64,000 nucleotides of DNA from Solirubrobacterales bacterium (GTDB lineage: Bacteria; Actinomycetota; Thermoleophilia; Solirubrobacterales; 70-9): the NCBI GenBank assembly GCA_035573435.1, contig DATMZR010000021.1:98791-162790 (forward strand), read 5' to 3'. Both the position numbers and the translations under genes were made by a program. Positions 14,707 through 23,142 of this stretch are shown piece by piece (the first letter of the stretch is position 1; each line of letters opens with the position of its first letter). The notes under the pieces were generated by a model. That model did no database searches and was not told the origin of the DNA. It saw only the letters and a list, made by a program, of their open reading frames with translations.

Positions 14707-17165
14707 CTGCTCACTCCCCTGCGCGGCGGCTGGCGCCGGGCCCTGCGCGCCCTCACCCGGGCGTCGTGCAGGTCCCTTGCTCCGCGCTCGCGACCGCGCA
14801 GATGGCGGCGATATCGGCGTCGTGCGCCGTCTCCCACAAGGCCCGCCGGGCGGTTCGGTATAGCGCCGAAGGCGAGGCGGTCGGATCGAAGCTGCTCGGC
14901 GACCTGCCGCTGGGCCGCCTCACGCTCGCGGCCGGTGAGCGCCTCGTAGCGGTGCGGGCTCAGCCCGACTCGCCATGCGTGGACGCCCGAGTCCGCCGGT
15001 CGGTCGACCTCGCGGCGAATCGCCTCACGGGCCTCGCCCAGCTCGTCGCGGGAGAAGCGAGCCCCCGAGGCCCGCTGGCGTTCGTCGGCTTGCGAGACGA
15101 AGGCGCGTGCCTCGGCCTCTCTCGGTCCCGCCTGCGCGATCCGCTCCTTCGCCTCCGCGTGCGCGGCCCGAAGCCGCTCCGCGCGCTCCTGGGCGCTGCG
15201 GCGCGCCGCCTCGTGGCGCGCGCGCGCGGGCCCGCGTGCCGCCGAGGCGAGCCGGCCGTGGCGGCGAGCCTCGCTGTGCGCGTCCGTCCGCTCGGCCGCG
15301 AGCCGCGCCAGCTGCGTGCGGCGCTCTGCCTGCTCACCGAGGATGCCCTTCTCGGTCTGGTAGCGAGCGGCGAGGCGCTGCTCGGCCTGCCGGGCGAGCC
15401 GCTCGGAGGCGACCTTGCGGGTCGCGCCGGAGCGATCGCGGGCCATGCCGGTCAGACCGCCTCGGGCACCGGCCCCTGCGGCCCTCGCGCCGCGTACGCC
15501 GTAGCCCAGCGGCGCCATCACGCGGCGCGCTAGCTGCTGCGTCGCGTAGAGGCCGGTGAGGGCGCCGAGCCGGCCCGAGCCGCCCTCGCCGTCGGGGGCA
15601 ACGGAGAGGAACGACAGAATGTCGTCGCGCTTCAGGAAGACCGCCCACCAGAGGCCCGCCATGACCAGGAAGCCCATGAAGGCGCCGGCGCCCGTGGGGA
15701 CGAGCGAGGCGACGACGTTGGTCGCGAACAGCGTCACCGCCAGCAAGGCCGCGTAGATCAGCTTCGAGACCAGGGCACCGGCGAGCGTCCCCGCCCAGAA
15801 GGCGAAGGCGGCGCGACCGCGCTCGCCGAAGGCGGGCATGAAGAGCACCAGCGGAGTCGAGAGCACGAGCACGAAGGCGACCGCCGTCTGGACGAAGATT
15901 CGGATTGCGAGCCAGGCGAGCAGCGCGATCCCGCCCAGAAGGCCGAGCCCGATCAAGAGCACCAGCGGCAGGCGCGTCCACGCGCCGCCGTCGCCCTGGA
16001 TCGCGAAGTAGCTCGAGTAGGGAAAGTCGTCGGTGAACTCGTCCCAGAGCGAGTCCCGCGCCTCGGAGCCCGGGCTGTTGCGAAGCCAGAGCTCGGCGTT
16101 GGTGCGCGGCGGTGGGACCGCGGCGGCGACCTTGTCGCAATCGATCTCCCCGCCGCTGGCGAGCAGCCGGCGGAGCGCGTCTCGAGGGATCGTCCTCAGG
16201 TAGGCGTAGTCGAGGCAGGCCGTCTCGTTCGCCTTCGCGAGCAGTTCGGGGTCGGGCCGAGACAGCGCCCACCCCATGTCCGAGAAGTTGAGCGCCGCGA
16301 AGCCGGGAAGCGTCATCGCGTTCCAGGTCTCCGCGGTGGCCTCGGCATACGAGCTCGACGGGTTGGAGACCGACCCCGCCTGCGGCGCCGCGATCACCGC
16401 CTGCGCGGCGTCGTTGGTGAAGCCGGCGACGGTCCCGACCGTGCTCCGCGGCTCATGCAGGATCGCGAGCCCGGCGACCATCAGCGCCACGGTCAGCAGC
16501 GATCCGGCGATCGCCTGCGCGAACTGGCGCCGCGCGAGCCCGCGCCAGACCGCCCAGGCGCCGACCGCGACGAAGGCGAAGACGAGCCACTGGCTAGTGA
16601 AGGCCCGGTAGAAGCGCTCAAGGCCGCGGCTGATCTCGGCCATCGTCCGGTTGTCGGTGAACGGAGAGAGCTCGAACGCCCAGCCGAGCAGGGTCAGGAC
16701 CAGGCTCAAGACGAACAGGAGCGCCATCCAGATCGCGTCGGCGATGTGGGCGAGCAGCGCCTGGAAGTTGCCGACGATGTTGTCCAGCCCGGTGTCGATG
16801 TGGATCTCGAAGCCGTAGTTCGAGGTCGGGTAGCGGCCCTCCGGGGTGCCCGTCACCTCGCAGTTCCGCCGCTCGGCGCGGCGCAGGCGCTTGCGGCAAA
16901 GCGGGTTCTCTACCTGCAGCGGGTTGACCTGGCCGAGCGAGTGCTCCTCGCCGCCTTGGACGAGCGGCGCAGCCGCGTCGCCCGCGACTCCCCCTCCTCC
17001 GCCGCCTCCTCTCACGCCGCTGCCGCCGGGATCGGCGGCGCCGCCCTGGGCCGATCGCGCTCGCTGGTCGCGGTCTGCCGGTGCCGCGATCGCCTGCGCC
17101 GGCGAGAGCGACAGCGCGGTCGCGCACAGAAGCGCGGCCGCGGCCCTCCTAGGCCGCGGCCGCAT
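14703..17165 (-). CDS. VirB6/TrbL-like polytopic membrane protein
   Basis: About 820 residues. It has an N-terminal signal peptide (LLCATALSLSPAQAIAA), a glycine-rich linker and then many membrane segments (for example AIWMALLFVLSLVLTLLGWA, LPLVLLIGLGLLGGIALLAW and AFVLVLSTPLVLFM). A long alanine/arginine/glutamate-rich, probably coiled-coil cytoplasmic tail covers about the last 280 residues. This arrangement is that of VirB6/TrbL/TcpH-type channel scaffolds. ATG at 17165 was chosen because it starts the signal peptide and follows GAGGAG; 17192 is possible. It overlaps the VirB4-like gene by 17 bases. Confidence 0.8.
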   Translation of the reverse strand: MRPRPRRAAAALLCATALSLSPAQAIAAPADRDQRARSAQGGAADPGGSGVRGGGGGGGVAGDAAAPLVQGGEEHSLGQVNPLQVENPLCRKRLRRAERRNCEVTGTPEGRYPTSNYGFEIHIDTGLDNIVGNFQALLAHIADAIWMALLFVLSLVLTLLGWAFELSPFTDNRTMAEISRGLERFYRAFTSQWLVFAFVAVGAWAVWRGLARRQFAQAIAGSLLTVALMVAGLAILHEPRSTVGTVAGFTNDAAQAVIAAPQAGSVSNPSSSYAEATAETWNAMTLPGFAALNFSDMGWALSRPDPELLAKANETACLDYAYLRTIPRDALRRLLASGGEIDCDKVAAAVPPPRTNAELWLRNSPGSEARDSLWDEFTDDFPYSSYFAIQGDGGAWTRLPLVLLIGLGLLGGIALLAWLAIRIFVQTAVAFVLVLSTPLVLFMPAFGERGRAAFAFWAGTLAGALVSKLIYAALLAVTLFATNVVASLVPTGAGAFMGFLVMAGLWWAVFLKRDDILSFLSVAPDGEGGSGRLGALTGLYATQQLARRVMAPLGYGVRGARAAGAGARGGLTGMARDRSGATRKVASERLARQAEQRLAARYQTEKGILGEQAERRTQLARLAAERTDAHSEARRHGRLASAARGPARARHEAARRSAQERAERLRAAHAEAKERIAQAGPREAEARAFVSQADERQRASGARFSRDELGEAREAIRREVDRPADSGVHAWRVGLSPHRYEALTGREREAAQRQVAEQLRSDRLAFGAIPNRPAGLVGDGARRRYRRHLRGRERGARDLHDARVRARRARRQPPRRGVSR

Positions 17166-19620
17166 CGGCGGCGAGCTCCTCGGGCTCGTCATCCGGCAGC
17201 GCCGCTGCCGCAGGCGCCGTGCCGTGGGGAGTGGGCGTCGTGCCGAGTGCGGCGAGCAGCTCCTCGCCGGGGTCGACGCGCATCGGGATCGCCCGCCCGA
17301 CGACGTCGCGCAGGTAGCAGCGCCCGGCGCGGAACGAGATCAGCCGCTGGCGAAGCCCCTCGTCGTCGCGGTCGAGACGGAGCAGCTCCAGCGAGCGCTC
17401 GGCCTCGGACTCCGTCTCGACGCCGAACGCGAGGTACGTGCCGACAAGCGGCTCCAGGATCTCGGCGTCCCCGACGATCTGCGAGGCCAAGAGCGGCGTG
17501 ATGTTCATCGAGCGCCCCATCCGCGAAAGGCGGTCGAGGAGGGCCTGACCCTGCACGTCGAGTAGCAGCGCCCACGCCTCGTCCACCGCCAGCACCGAGT
17601 GCGTATGCGTGTCGGCGGCGCAAAGGCGAAGCGCGTAGGCCGCCACCAGTCGCAGCACCGCCTGGCTCACTCGCTCGTCCTCCTGGAGCTCCGAGCGGCG
17701 GACGTCGGGCTTGACCGTGACCAGGTTTCGGATCCGAAGCGAGACCACCTTCGCGCCGCCTACCTCGGGCAGGGCCTGCCCGGGCCGCCCGAAACCGAGC
17801 TTCGCGAGCCCGGCCTCGAGGTGGACCTCGAGAGCCTCAGCACAGTCGGCGCCGACCGGGTCGATCGCCCGCAGCTCGTCGAGCACCTGGCCCGTGGTCC
17901 CTCCGCCGGCCGCCTCGGTAGCGGCGATCGCCCGCCGGATCTTCGTCCGCCACTCGGCCGGGACTGGATCCGGCAGGATGCCGACCAGAAAGCCGTAGGC
18001 GAGATCCTGGCGGGTCTCGGCAGTGCCGACCCGCATCGGGTCGAGCAGCCCCCGATAGCGCTCGTCGGGTCCGAGCTCGATCGCCTCGAGGCGATCGGCG
18101 AGGCCCGGCAGCCGCTCGAGCCGGTGGTCTCCCTTGGGGTCGATGTCGACGATCGGCGATGAGCCCTGCAGGTAGGCCTGGTAGAGCAGGGTCTCGAGCG
18201 CCACGGTCTTGCCCGAGCCGAGCGATCCCGTGAGCAGGATGGTCGGCGGCCGGTCGGTGCGCGAGGCCTCGGCGAGGTCGAGCTGCACCGGCGACCGCGA
18301 GCCGGTCAGCCCATAGCCGAGATAGGGGCCGATCTCAGACCCGGCGTGCGAGATCGCCGTCGGCACCATCGCCCCGAGTTGCTCGGGCAAGAGGTGCGCG
18401 AGGTAGTCGCGCACCGGGAAGGGCTGTGCTGGCATTGCGCCGAGGAAGAGGCGGTGCTGCTCGCCCAGCGGCCGATGGAGCTCCACCCGCCCGAACTCAG
18501 AACGCAGGTGATCAACCCGGTCCTCAAGCTGGTCGGGATCGTCCGCGCCCAGGGCCAGAGTGATCGCCGAGCGGAGGAACGGCGGCCGGTCCGACGCGCC
18601 GAGGCGCGCCTGCAGTTCGCGCGCCGCGTAGCTGCGGTCGGTGGTCCCGACCGTCGCGCCGTGCTCGCCGAAGGCCTCCTCCTTGGCCTGCTGGTCGGCG
18701 TCGACCATCCGCTTCTGCGCCAGCTTCTGCGCGGCGCGGTTGGGGATCCACTCGGCCGTGTAGACGGCGTCGACGGGGAACCCGCATTCGAGCGGCGCGA
18801 AGAGGAGCTCCACCTCCGGCCCCGGGAAGGCCGCTTCGTCCGGCAGCGCGCCGCAGACGAGCAGCGCCTGGTGCGAGGTGCCAGCCTCCGAGTCGACCCG
18901 AAGCGCCCGCGGCTCGATCTGAACGCGCGATTCGTGAAGGCGCATCAGATCGTGCTCGTAGGGCTCGAACGCTCCCCCCTCCTCGGTGTCTACCCAGAGC
19001 GCCTGCGCCCGCCAGTGCGGATCGACGTGGGGCTCCCCCACGCCGCGGGTGTAGGCGGAGCGGACGAGAGCCGCGATCTCCCCCGAGCGCGCCCGCTCGC
19101 ACGGCAGCTGGTCGAAGACGCGATCGAAGGCCCGCTCCTCGGCGCGCCGCAGCTCTGCCAGGCGCTTCTTCGAGACCGCCCGGGCGTCTCGGATCCCGAG
19201 GCCGGCCTGCAACTCGCACCAGAGCTCGGCGAGCCGTTGTGCCCCAGCGGCGTGCGCCGGCGGGCCCAGGCGCACGAACGCGAACAGCTCGGGCCAAACG
19301 ACGCGGCGGCTGGCGAGCCGGCGCCGATGCTCTTCCAGGTAGGCGCGAAAGGCCTCCGGGTGGCCCCGGCGCGGATCGACCGTCGTCAGCGCCCGCTCCG
19401 CGTAGCGGTCCGCCGACCACTCGCGAGCGGAGCGGATCAGCTGGAAGTCGGTTTCGATCGCATAGGCGAAGGCCTCGATCCGCTCCTTCAGCTCCACCTT
19501 TCGGTTCAGCGAGAGGCCCGCATAGCTCTGGCCCTCTAGGCGATAGCCGGCCCAGACGTCCTCGGGTGATCGCCAGACGAGGTTTCCGTGCAGGAAGTAG
19601 TGCGGCGCCCGTAGGCTCAT
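17149..19620 (-). CDS. VirB4-like conjugation ATPase
   Basis: An 823-residue ATPase. The N-terminal half matches the CagE/TrbE/VirB4 region in style. The C-terminal half is a P-loop domain with Walker A GSLGSGKT (about residues 464-472), the IVDIDPKGDH segment and Walker B SVLAVDEAW (about 676-683), followed by MTPLLASQIVG-like sensor sequence. It powers assembly of the mating channel at the inner face of the membrane. ATG at 19620 gives the N-terminus MSLRAPHYF and a four-base overlap with the TcpE-like gene upstream; a longer frame exists but is arginine-rich. Confidence 0.9.
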   Translation of the reverse strand: MSLRAPHYFLHGNLVWRSPEDVWAGYRLEGQSYAGLSLNRKVELKERIEAFAYAIETDFQLIRSAREWSADRYAERALTTVDPRRGHPEAFRAYLEEHRRRLASRRVVWPELFAFVRLGPPAHAAGAQRLAELWCELQAGLGIRDARAVSKKRLAELRRAEERAFDRVFDQLPCERARSGEIAALVRSAYTRGVGEPHVDPHWRAQALWVDTEEGGAFEPYEHDLMRLHESRVQIEPRALRVDSEAGTSHQALLVCGALPDEAAFPGPEVELLFAPLECGFPVDAVYTAEWIPNRAAQKLAQKRMVDADQQAKEEAFGEHGATVGTTDRSYAARELQARLGASDRPPFLRSAITLALGADDPDQLEDRVDHLRSEFGRVELHRPLGEQHRLFLGAMPAQPFPVRDYLAHLLPEQLGAMVPTAISHAGSEIGPYLGYGLTGSRSPVQLDLAEASRTDRPPTILLTGSLGSGKTVALETLLYQAYLQGSSPIVDIDPKGDHRLERLPGLADRLEAIELGPDERYRGLLDPMRVGTAETRQDLAYGFLVGILPDPVPAEWRTKIRRAIAATEAAGGGTTGQVLDELRAIDPVGADCAEALEVHLEAGLAKLGFGRPGQALPEVGGAKVVSLRIRNLVTVKPDVRRSELQEDERVSQAVLRLVAAYALRLCAADTHTHSVLAVDEAWALLLDVQGQALLDRLSRMGRSMNITPLLASQIVGDAEILEPLVGTYLAFGVETESEAERSLELLRLDRDDEGLRQRLISFRAGRCYLRDVVGRAIPMRVDPGEELLAALGTTPTPHGTAPAAAALPDDEPEELAADAAAA

Positions 19621-20243
19621 TCGAAGACCACCTCCGCGCCCTCGGGCACCCGCAGCTCGCGCCCGCGGGGTAGCGGCCGTGGGCGCTCGCAGAGCCCGCA
19701 CACGCGGACCCGCCTCGCCGCGAGCGCGTCGGATCCGCGGCCTCGCCTTCGCTCGACCTCGAGCCGCGCCGGGTAGCGCAAGACGAGGCGAGCGGGCCCG
19801 CGCACCCGCCCGCGCCGGTAGGCGGGCTCATCCCCAGTCGGGGCAATCTGCACCGCCGCGACCGGGGCGACCTGCGCCCCCTGCGAGACGGTGGGACGAA
19901 GCCCCGCCAGGGTGCGCGCTCGGACGCGGTAGCGAGCGAGCCCCGCGAGCGCGTGATGCGGCGCTCGCCCGTCGATCTGCCACGAGGCAAGCGCCCAGCC
20001 CGCCGCGACCGGCAGGGCGACGACGCGAACGCCCACGGGGACCAAGCCGAGCAGCTGCCCGGCGAGCGGCAGCCTCGCCGCCACCATCACGCCCACGGCG
20101 GCGGCGATCGTGTAGAGGATCGCCCGAAGCGGCACGCCCCCGGGCGCCGGCAGCCGCCAGCGGTCGACGCGGTAGATCCGCCGCTCGACGCCGTCGAGGA
20201 CCGCCCGGTAAGAGCGGACCGACACCGGCTCTCTCGCCGCCAC
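19617..20243 (-). CDS. TcpE-like conjugation membrane protein
   Basis: A 208-residue protein with the TcpE family pattern: a short N-terminal cytoplasmic start with RSYRAVLDGVERRIYRVDRW, then two close membrane helices (about residues 38-85). A C-terminal cytoplasmic part follows, with several CxxC-like cysteines near the end (VRVCGLCERP). TcpE proteins are small partners of the VirB4 ATPase in Gram-positive conjugation systems. Gene order directly before the VirB4-like gene, with ATGA overlap, supports the assignment. Confidence 0.75.
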   Translation of the reverse strand: MAAREPVSVRSYRAVLDGVERRIYRVDRWRLPAPGGVPLRAILYTIAAAVGVMVAARLPLAGQLLGLVPVGVRVVALPVAAGWALASWQIDGRAPHHALAGLARYRVRARTLAGLRPTVSQGAQVAPVAAVQIAPTGDEPAYRRGRVRGPARLVLRYPARLEVERRRGRGSDALAARRVRVCGLCERPRPLPRGRELRVPEGAEVVFE

Positions 20244-20270
20244 GCGCGCGCTCCTGACCTTCCCGCCGAG

Positions 20271-20618
20271 CTAGAAGATCGCCTTGTAGATGTCGCGGTA
20301 GGCGTCCTCGGCCGAGCCGGGAGCGAAGATGAAGAGCCCCGCGATCAGCCCCACGAGCGCGGCGCTGATCGCCAGCCCCGTGTTGCGCTGCATGAAGGCA
20401 CCAATCCCCACCACGCCGATCAGCACGATCAGCACTGGCCCGACGATCTCGGTGATCAGATCGGCCGCGTTGTCGCCGGCCCTGGAGACGCTGCCGCCCC
20501 CGGCCTTCTGCGCCTGGGCCCGCTGGACCCCGAAGCCGAGAGGGCCAACTGTGCCCACCACCGGCGACACCAGAGCGAGAAGAAGCGCGGTGGCGCCGAT
20601 CGCTGCTATGCGTCTCAT
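20271..20618 (-). CDS. VirB2/TcpD-like small pilin or channel subunit
   Basis: A 115-residue hydrophobic protein: a signal-like segment (residues 5-25), a glycine/alanine-rich middle, then two membrane helices (about 55-75, IVGPVLIVLIGVVGIGAFM, and 80-100) and an acidic tail. The size and helix pattern are those of VirB2/TrbC-type pilins and the small TcpD-like proteins. AGGAGG lies six bases before the ATG. It sits between TcpC- and TcpE-like genes in the transfer operon. Confidence 0.7.
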   Translation of the reverse strand: MRRIAAIGATALLLALVSPVVGTVGPLGFGVQRAQAQKAGGGSVSRAGDNAADLITEIVGPVLIVLIGVVGIGAFMQRNTGLAISAALVGLIAGLFIFAPGSAEDAYRDIYKAIF

Positions 20619-20628
20619 GGTGTTCCTC

Positions 20629-21477
20629 CTAGGTTGCGTTTGCCACGGTCTCGATGAAGCTCACGAGGACACGCCCGCGTCGGCGATCGACGCCGAGCTC
20701 ATAGGTCAGCGTCCAAAGCCCTCCCGCCTCCTCGCGCGCACTGACGGTCGCGAGCACGGCGCCGGAGTCCGGACCCGCAGCCCAGGCGAGGTCGTCAATC
20801 GACTGCACCTCGAAACGCTGCGCGGGGATTGCCACCGCCGCGTCGGGCGCCAGGTCGGCCTCGAGGTCCGCCCGCTCCCCGGCGAGGTAGTTGCGAACGA
20901 CCCGCTCCGCGACGGCGACCACCTCTCTGTCTTCGACTTCCTCGCGCGCGCCGAGCTCCGACCGCGCGATCGTCGGGGGGCCGACGACCGAGGGATAGCC
21001 GGTTAGCGTGATGGCGCCTTCTGAGGTGCGCGCCACCGGCACCGCCAGGTAAGTCGGCGCGGGCTCGCCGCTCATCCCGGCGGCAACCACCACGATCCGC
21101 CCCCCGGCGAGCGCCTCCTGGTTCTGGGCCACGCGCACCCACTCGACTGAGCGCGAGCCACGCTCGGGCGGCATGAGGCCCGCGCCCGCGTCGAGCTCCT
21201 CCGGGAGGTACGGCCGAAGCGCTCGCTCGCGAACCTGCGGTCGCGCGGCGTCGTAGGCGAGATAGGCGCGGGCAAAGCCTTGGGCGAAGTCCTCGACCGC
21301 GTAATCGGGGGCGCCCGGGGCCGTCGACGGCACCGGCGCCTTCTCGGGTGAGATCAGCTCGCGAAGGCCGACCAGCGAGGTGATCGCAAGTACCGCGACG
21401 AACATGTACCGCGGCGCCCGCCCACGCAGCCGCTCGAGCCGCGCCGAGCGGCGCGCGAGCTCGACCCTCTCCCCCAT
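20629..21477 (-). CDS. TcpC-like conjugation protein
   Basis: A 282-residue protein with a short basic cytoplasmic start, one membrane helix (about residues 24-42, MFVAVLAITSLVGL) and a long outer part. The outer part appears to hold two repeated NTF2-like domains, as in TcpC (for example FAQGFARAYLAYD and AERVVRNYLAGERADL at equivalent places). TcpC is the VirB8-like core subunit of Gram-positive mating channels. ATG at 21477 lies five bases after the stop of the upstream gene; the longer frame to 21891 is its antisense-like overlap and is rejected. Confidence 0.75.
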   Translation of the reverse strand: MGERVELARRSARLERLRGRAPRYMFVAVLAITSLVGLRELISPEKAPVPSTAPGAPDYAVEDFAQGFARAYLAYDAARPQVRERALRPYLPEELDAGAGLMPPERGSRSVEWVRVAQNQEALAGGRIVVVAAGMSGEPAPTYLAVPVARTSEGAITLTGYPSVVGPPTIARSELGAREEVEDREVVAVAERVVRNYLAGERADLEADLAPDAAVAIPAQRFEVQSIDDLAWAAGPDSGAVLATVSAREEAGGLWTLTYELGVDRRRGRVLVSFIETVANAT

Positions 21478-21482
21478 GCCGC

Positions 21483-22217
21483 TCACGGCCCGAACTCCCG
21501 CTGGACAACAGCTGGGCTCGCCTCCTGAGTTGGTGCCGGAGTGAACCTCGGCGCCAAACTCGGTTCGGGTGCGACTGCTCGCGCGACCGGCGCTGTAGCC
21601 GCATCCGCCGTCGTCAACGCGTCCGAGGGCGCGGAGGACCGATGGGCCTGGGCGCCCCCACCGCCTCGCCCGGGCTCCGAGACCGCTCGCTCGCGGGGCT
21701 CGCCCTGGCCCGCACGCCGCAGGCCGGCGTGCGGCGCTCGCGCCTCCAGCTCTTGGCGCCTGAGCGGGGGATCGGGGAGGCTCGGCTTCGACCCGCCGGT
21801 CTCGAGGACGATCATCACTAGCGTCGCGAGCACCGCCGCGATTCCCACGGTGGCTGCGGTGCCCAAGCCCCGGGGGCGCGGCCGCGACCACGGGTGGCTT
21901 GTCCTCGCGCGACGTACGTTCGCGCTCACCGGCTCGGGTTCCCGTTCGCCGTCGATCTCCGCAGGCGCTCGCTGCTGCGGCTCGTCCCCAATCTCGTCGA
22001 AGTCGCTCGCCTCGGCGTCGTCCTTCTCTGCCGCGTTGGGCTCAACCGCCGAAATCCCGGCCGGCTCGCCCACCCTCACCACGCGGACCTTCCGTGCAAT
22101 TCCCGCGCTGCGCGCGGCTGCAGTGGCCGGCTGAGGCTCCTGGAGGAGGCCGAGATCGAGCTCGTCGAGCAGCTGGTCCTCGCCGATCACGAGGACCTCG
22201 TGCGATCGCCGCCTCAC
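21483..22217 (-). CDS. bitopic proline-rich protein, first gene of the transfer operon
   Basis: A 244-residue protein with a cytoplasmic N-terminus, one membrane helix (about 120-138, GIAAVLATLVMIVLETG) and a proline/alanine-rich outer tail ending VVQREFGP. The end resembles that of the sigma factor at 25-26 kb (AAAREFGQP). No known family. The GTG start at 22217 overlaps the TGA of a ten-codon leader ORF that starts right at the shared promoter motif. Its position at the head of the conjugation operon suggests a regulatory or surface role. Confidence 0.65.
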   Translation of the reverse strand: MRRRSHEVLVIGEDQLLDELDLGLLQEPQPATAAARSAGIARKVRVVRVGEPAGISAVEPNAAEKDDAEASDFDEIGDEPQQRAPAEIDGEREPEPVSANVRRARTSHPWSRPRPRGLGTAATVGIAAVLATLVMIVLETGGSKPSLPDPPLRRQELEARAPHAGLRRAGQGEPRERAVSEPGRGGGGAQAHRSSAPSDALTTADAATAPVARAVAPEPSLAPRFTPAPTQEASPAVVQREFGP

Positions 22218-22246
22218 TGGATCGAGCCTCGCTCACGTCTCCGCAT
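22214..22246 (-). CDS. ten-codon leader ORF of the transfer operon
   Basis: Reads MRRRERGSIQ and ends TGA overlapping the GTG of the 22217 gene (GTGA). Its ATG lies eight bases after the CGAC box of the shared promoter motif, a leaderless arrangement also seen at 26417. Probably couples or regulates translation of the operon; the peptide itself may be irrelevant. Confidence 0.35.
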   Translation of the reverse strand: MRRRERGSIQ

Positions 22247-22250
22247 ACCC

Positions 22251-22280
22251 CCTAGTCGGAGCCGGGTCCAAAATGTATGG
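22251..22280 (-). promoter_or_regulatory. ECF-type promoter motif, copy 2 (transfer operon)
   Basis: Reads CCATAC, 16 bases, CGACTAGG on the minus strand. The A/T block after CCATAC is ATTTT here instead of AAAAC, while the two outer boxes are unchanged. It precedes the operon of TcpC-, pilin-, TcpE-, VirB4- and VirB6-like genes. Confidence 0.7.
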
Positions 22281-22413
22281 AGGGAGGTCCCCCGGCCGAC
22301 CTACTCGACGGATAGCGCCGCCGGCCCGGCTGTCAACCCCTTACGGGGTCGGACGCTCCGCGCCCTTGACCGCCGCGCCTAAGCGGCGCTGAGATCGCTT
22401 GTAGGTCGGCGGG

Positions 22414-23061
22414 TCAGCCGGAGGCGATGGCGAGGACGGAGATCTGCGGCTGGTCGATCTTCGGACTGCCGATTCCCTTCTCGCAGCTCAGGGCGATCGT
22501 GTGTCGCCCGCGGCGAAGCGTTCCGTCGCGGAAGGGAGGCGCGTTGCCGGCGGTGACGAAGGTGAGCGCGAAGCCGTTCTGGGCGGCGGAGGACGTATTG
22601 TCGACGGCCTCCTCGCCGGGCGCAACCCCGCCGCCCACGTCGATCCCGTCGATGCTGATGGCGCAGGTTGCGTGGGTGGGCACGCCCCCGCTCTCCTGCC
22701 CTCCGGTCGTGACGACCAGAAGGCGCGAGCGCCGCTTGAGCCGGATCGAGGTCTTCACGCACTTGACGGCGGCGGTAGCCGCCGTGAGGTCGCAGACTGC
22801 CGCGCCATTGCCGGCCAGCGGCGCGAAAGACTGCGCCTTCAGGGTGCGCTCGGCGATCTGCCCGCCGCGGAGGGCGTTTCGGGCCACGTCCCTGCCGCGG
22901 ACCGCCCGGTGGTTCTTCAGGTCCTCGCTCCTCAGCGAGTTGTTCCTGATGTCTTGGGAGCCGAGCTCCCCGGTTGCGTAGGCGGCGCCCCCGGCCAGGA
23001 TCATGAACAGGCAGACGGTGACCCCGATATTGGCGTAGCTCAGGTGGCGGCGAATCTTCAC
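22414..23061 (-). CDS. exported repeat protein of unknown function
   Basis: A 215-residue protein with a signal segment (residues about 9-30, ANIGVTVCLFMILAGGAAYA). A series of short pentapeptide-like/hemolysin-like repeats follows (IRNNSLRSEDLKNHRAVRGR and similar, about 38-75), then a beta-rich C-terminal domain with two cysteine pairs. Proteins of this build are frequent in Solirubrobacterales. Strong AGGAGG before ATG. It separates the transfer operon from the sigma gene and may be surface-exposed cargo. Confidence 0.65.
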   Translation of the reverse strand: MKIRRHLSYANIGVTVCLFMILAGGAAYATGELGSQDIRNNSLRSEDLKNHRAVRGRDVARNALRGGQIAERTLKAQSFAPLAGNGAAVCDLTAATAAVKCVKTSIRLKRRSRLLVVTTGGQESGGVPTHATCAISIDGIDVGGGVAPGEEAVDNTSSAAQNGFALTFVTAGNAPPFRDGTLRRGRHTIALSCEKGIGSPKIDQPQISVLAIASG

Positions 23062-23142
23062 GTTGGTTCCTCCTTTGCCGGGGGATAAGGCTAGGGGCGC
23101 CGTCGGCTCTTCCCACGCCCTTCGGCTCAGATCGGCCGCGCC

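Noticed and set aside
18346..19539. 397-codon plus-strand frame opposite the VirB4-like gene
   Set aside because: No domain; the opposite strand has Walker A and B motifs and operon overlaps.
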